6,959 nucleotides of DNA from Prevotellaceae bacterium (lineage in GTDB: Bacteria > Bacteroidota > Bacteroidia > Bacteroidales > UBA932): contig JAIRYH010000134.1 in the NCBI GenBank assembly GCA_031267855.1, forward strand, positions 1 through 6,959, given 5' to 3'. Position 1 is the first letter of the stretch; every line of letters begins with the position of its first letter. Shown here piece by piece: positions 5,451 through 6,959 of the stretch. The position numbers were made by a program, and so were the translations under genes. The notes beneath the pieces were generated by a model. The model saw nothing but the letters and a program-made list of their open reading frames with translations. It did no database searches and was not told where the DNA came from.

Positions 5451-6815
5451 ATGGAAAAAACCAAACGATTTCTCCTGAGCGAGAAAGAAATTCCGTCCGC
5501 ATGGTACAACATTGTCCCGGACATGAAGAACAAACCGATGCCTATCCTGCATCCCGGCACCAAACAGGCATTGAAACCCGAAGATCTGTATCCGGTTTTT
5601 GCGAAAGCCGTTTCGGATCAGGAACTGAACCGTACAGACCGCTGGATTGAAATTCCCGGCGCAGTGCGCGAACAGTACAAGCATTACCGCGCTACGCCGC
5701 TGGTTCGCGCCTACAGCCTGGAAAAGGCGCTGAATACGCCGGCACACATTTATTTCAAGAATGAAAGCGTCAGTCCGGTGGGTTCGCACAAGCTGAATTC
5801 GGCGCTGCCGCAGGCATTCTACTGCCGGCAGGAGGGCTTGACGCACATTACCACCGAAACCGGCGCCGGACAATGGGGAACAGCGCTGTCGTATGCCGCC
5901 AAAGCATTTGGCCTGGACCTGACGGTCTACATGGTGAAAATAAGCTACGGGCAAAAGCCCTACCGCCGTTCGCTGATGCAGACCTGGGGCGCTAAAGTCA
6001 TCCCGTCGCCAAGCAACACGACCGAGGCGGGACGAAAAATCCTGGCAGAAAAAACCGACTACCAGGGGAGCCTGGGAATTGCCATTTCGGAAGCCATGGA
6101 GGTCGCCATGCAGACGCCCAACTGCAAATATACGCTGGGCAGCGTGCTGAATCATGTAACGCTCCACCAGACCGTCATCGGGCTGGAAGCCGAAAAGCAG
6201 ATGGAACTGGCGGGCGAATATCCCGACATTGTTATCGGCTGTTTCGGCGGCGGCTCGAATTTCGGCGGGATTTCGTTCCCTTTCCTGCGCCACACGCTCA
6301 CGGAAGGCAGGAAAACGCGCTTCATCACCGCCGAGCCCGCTTCGTGCCCGAAACTGACGCGCGGCGTCTTCCAGTATGACTTCGGCGACGAGGCAGGCTA
6401 CACGCCCCTGCTGCCCATGTTTACGTTAGGACACACGTTCACGCCGGCAAACATTCATGCCGGCGGGTTGCGCTACCATGGCGCCGGAACCATTGTCAGC
6501 CAACTGCTCAAAGACGGCTTTATCGAAGCGGTGGATATTCGCCAGCTGGATTCGTTTACGGCGGGCGTACTGTTTGCGCAGACCGAAGGCATTGTTCCCG
6601 CACCGGAATCGGCGCACGCTATTGCGGCCACCATCAACGAGGCGTTGAAAGCAAAGGAAGAAGGGACGGCAAAAACCATCCTGTTCAACCTGTCGGGACA
6701 TGGACTGATTGACATGTCGGCATACGAGCAATACCTGGCGGGCGAGCTGCAAAATTATACGCTGAGCGACGAAGAAATCGCCTCAAACACGGCTATGCTT
6801 GAAAAAATAGTATAA
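5451..6815 (+). CDS. trpB2: TrpB2, tryptophan synthase beta chain-like PLP enzyme
   Basis: The family condenses L-serine with indole to L-tryptophan using pyridoxal phosphate; TrpB2 members often act without or only loosely with TrpA. The 454-aa product has the PLP lysine in SHKLN (Lys114), the catalytic-glutamate motif TETGAGQWG (135-143, Glu136) and the phosphate-binding loop GGGSNFGG (266-273). The W in GAGQWG (H in ordinary TrpB1), the longer N-terminal region and the total length assign it to TrpB2. I chose ATG 5451 because the longer frame starts inside the attenuator; its leader is A/T-rich without a Shine-Dalgarno site. No trpA or other trp gene is adjacent, so it stands alone under a tryptophan-sensing leader. 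A paralogous TrpB1 probably exists elsewhere, and this copy may serve indole salvage or extra tryptophan output; that is inference. All key residues are intact. Confidence 0.95.
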   Translation: MEKTKRFLLSEKEIPSAWYNIVPDMKNKPMPILHPGTKQALKPEDLYPVFAKAVSDQELNRTDRWIEIPGAVREQYKHYRATPLVRAYSLEKALNTPAHIYFKNESVSPVGSHKLNSALPQAFYCRQEGLTHITTETGAGQWGTALSYAAKAFGLDLTVYMVKISYGQKPYRRSLMQTWGAKVIPSPSNTTEAGRKILAEKTDYQGSLGIAISEAMEVAMQTPNCKYTLGSVLNHVTLHQTVIGLEAEKQMELAGEYPDIVIGCFGGGSNFGGISFPFLRHTLTEGRKTRFITAEPASCPKLTRGVFQYDFGDEAGYTPLLPMFTLGHTFTPANIHAGGLRYHGAGTIVSQLLKDGFIEAVDIRQLDSFTAGVLFAQTEGIVPAPESAHAIAATINEALKAKEEGTAKTILFNLSGHGLIDMSAYEQYLAGELQNYTLSDEEIASNTAMLEKIV

Positions 6816-6835
6816 GCTTCCCAGCGGGTTATCAT

Positions 6836-6876
6836 GCAGGAAAGGCTGTCCGTTCTCTTCGGACAGCCTTTCCTGC
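6836..6876 (+). terminator. strong hairpin after trpB2, probable terminator
   Basis: Bases 6836-6852 and 6860-6876 form a perfect 17-bp stem with a seven-base loop, 20 bases after the trpB2 stop. No T tract follows, only the TTT within the 3' arm (6869-6871). Transcript end formation or 3' protection is likely from position; efficient intrinsic termination is less certain. Confidence 0.65.
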
Positions 6877-6878
6877 TG

Positions 6879-6959
6879 TAGGGACGGGCTTAAAGGTGTT
6901 AGGGACGGGCTTAAAACTTTTAGGGACGGGCTTAAAACTGTTAGGGATGGGCTTAAAAC
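6879..6959. repeat. 21-bp tandem repeat, four copies, continues past the window
   Basis: Copies begin at 6879, 6900, 6921 and 6942, an exact 21-base period; the fourth is cut by the window end. The core TAGGGACGGGCTTAAA is identical in the first three copies and has one change (ACGGG to ATGGG) in the fourth. The last bases of each unit vary. Because 21 is divisible by three, stop-free frames persist on both strands (RDGLKT-type on +, FKPVPNS-type on -), but no start codon supports a + strand gene. It may be an intergenic repeat array or the 3' end of a minus-strand gene. Confidence 0.85.

Noticed and set aside
5424..6293. 289-codon minus-strand open frame inside trpB2
   Set aside because: It is fully antisense to conserved TrpB2 motifs and has no recognisable domain; it is a codon-bias shadow.
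6811..6959. Plus-strand ORF with RDGLKT heptad repeats
   Set aside because: The frame stays open because the period is 21, but there is no start codon between the preceding stop at 6808 and the repeats.

Overview
The window looks like chromosomal DNA of an anaerobic Bacteroidota bacterium, most likely order Bacteroidales. Three intergenic regions carry the Bacteroidota -7 promoter element TAnnTTTG (exact at 1354-1361, 2219-2226 and 5231-5238). Start codons are mostly preceded by A/T-rich sequence rather than a Shine-Dalgarno site. The gene content (a KorB/KorC-type ferredoxin oxidoreductase, a lipoprotein of no known family, TilS, TrpB2) fits this group. Everything coding lies on the + strand.

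Layout. 1-1286: the last two genes of a 2-oxoacid:ferredoxin oxidoreductase operon, a beta subunit cut by the window edge and a complete gamma subunit. 1386-2087: a hypothetical protein with its own promoter. 2271-3422: a lipoprotein with TPR-like helical repeats, again with its own promoter. 3423-3687: a gap with only a short inverted repeat. 3688-5022: tilS, which makes the lysidine that lets tRNA-Ile read AUA. 5023-5450: a regulatory leader. 5451-6815: trpB2, a TrpB-like PLP enzyme of the tryptophan synthase beta family. 6836-6959: a strong hairpin and then a 21-bp tandem repeat that runs off the window.

The most interesting element is the trpB2 leader. A good promoter (5209-5238) is followed by a 22-codon open frame (5264-5332) with three consecutive Trp codons, and then by a 17-bp perfect hairpin with eight T residues (5363-5405) ending 45 bases before the trpB2 start. 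A segment inside the leader ORF (5315-5326) can pair over 12 bp with the 5' arm and loop of that terminator, and also with an upstream segment (5309-5313). This gives the 1:2, 2:3 and 3:4 strand logic of ribosome-mediated tryptophan attenuation. It implies that this stand-alone TrpB2 is induced when charged tRNA-Trp is scarce. TrpB2 paralogues are often of uncertain role, so the leader is independent evidence for a job in tryptophan or indole metabolism.

The remaining genes do not form one pathway; they are separate short transcription units of housekeeping type. No insertion sequence, phage gene, CRISPR array, tRNA or rRNA was seen.
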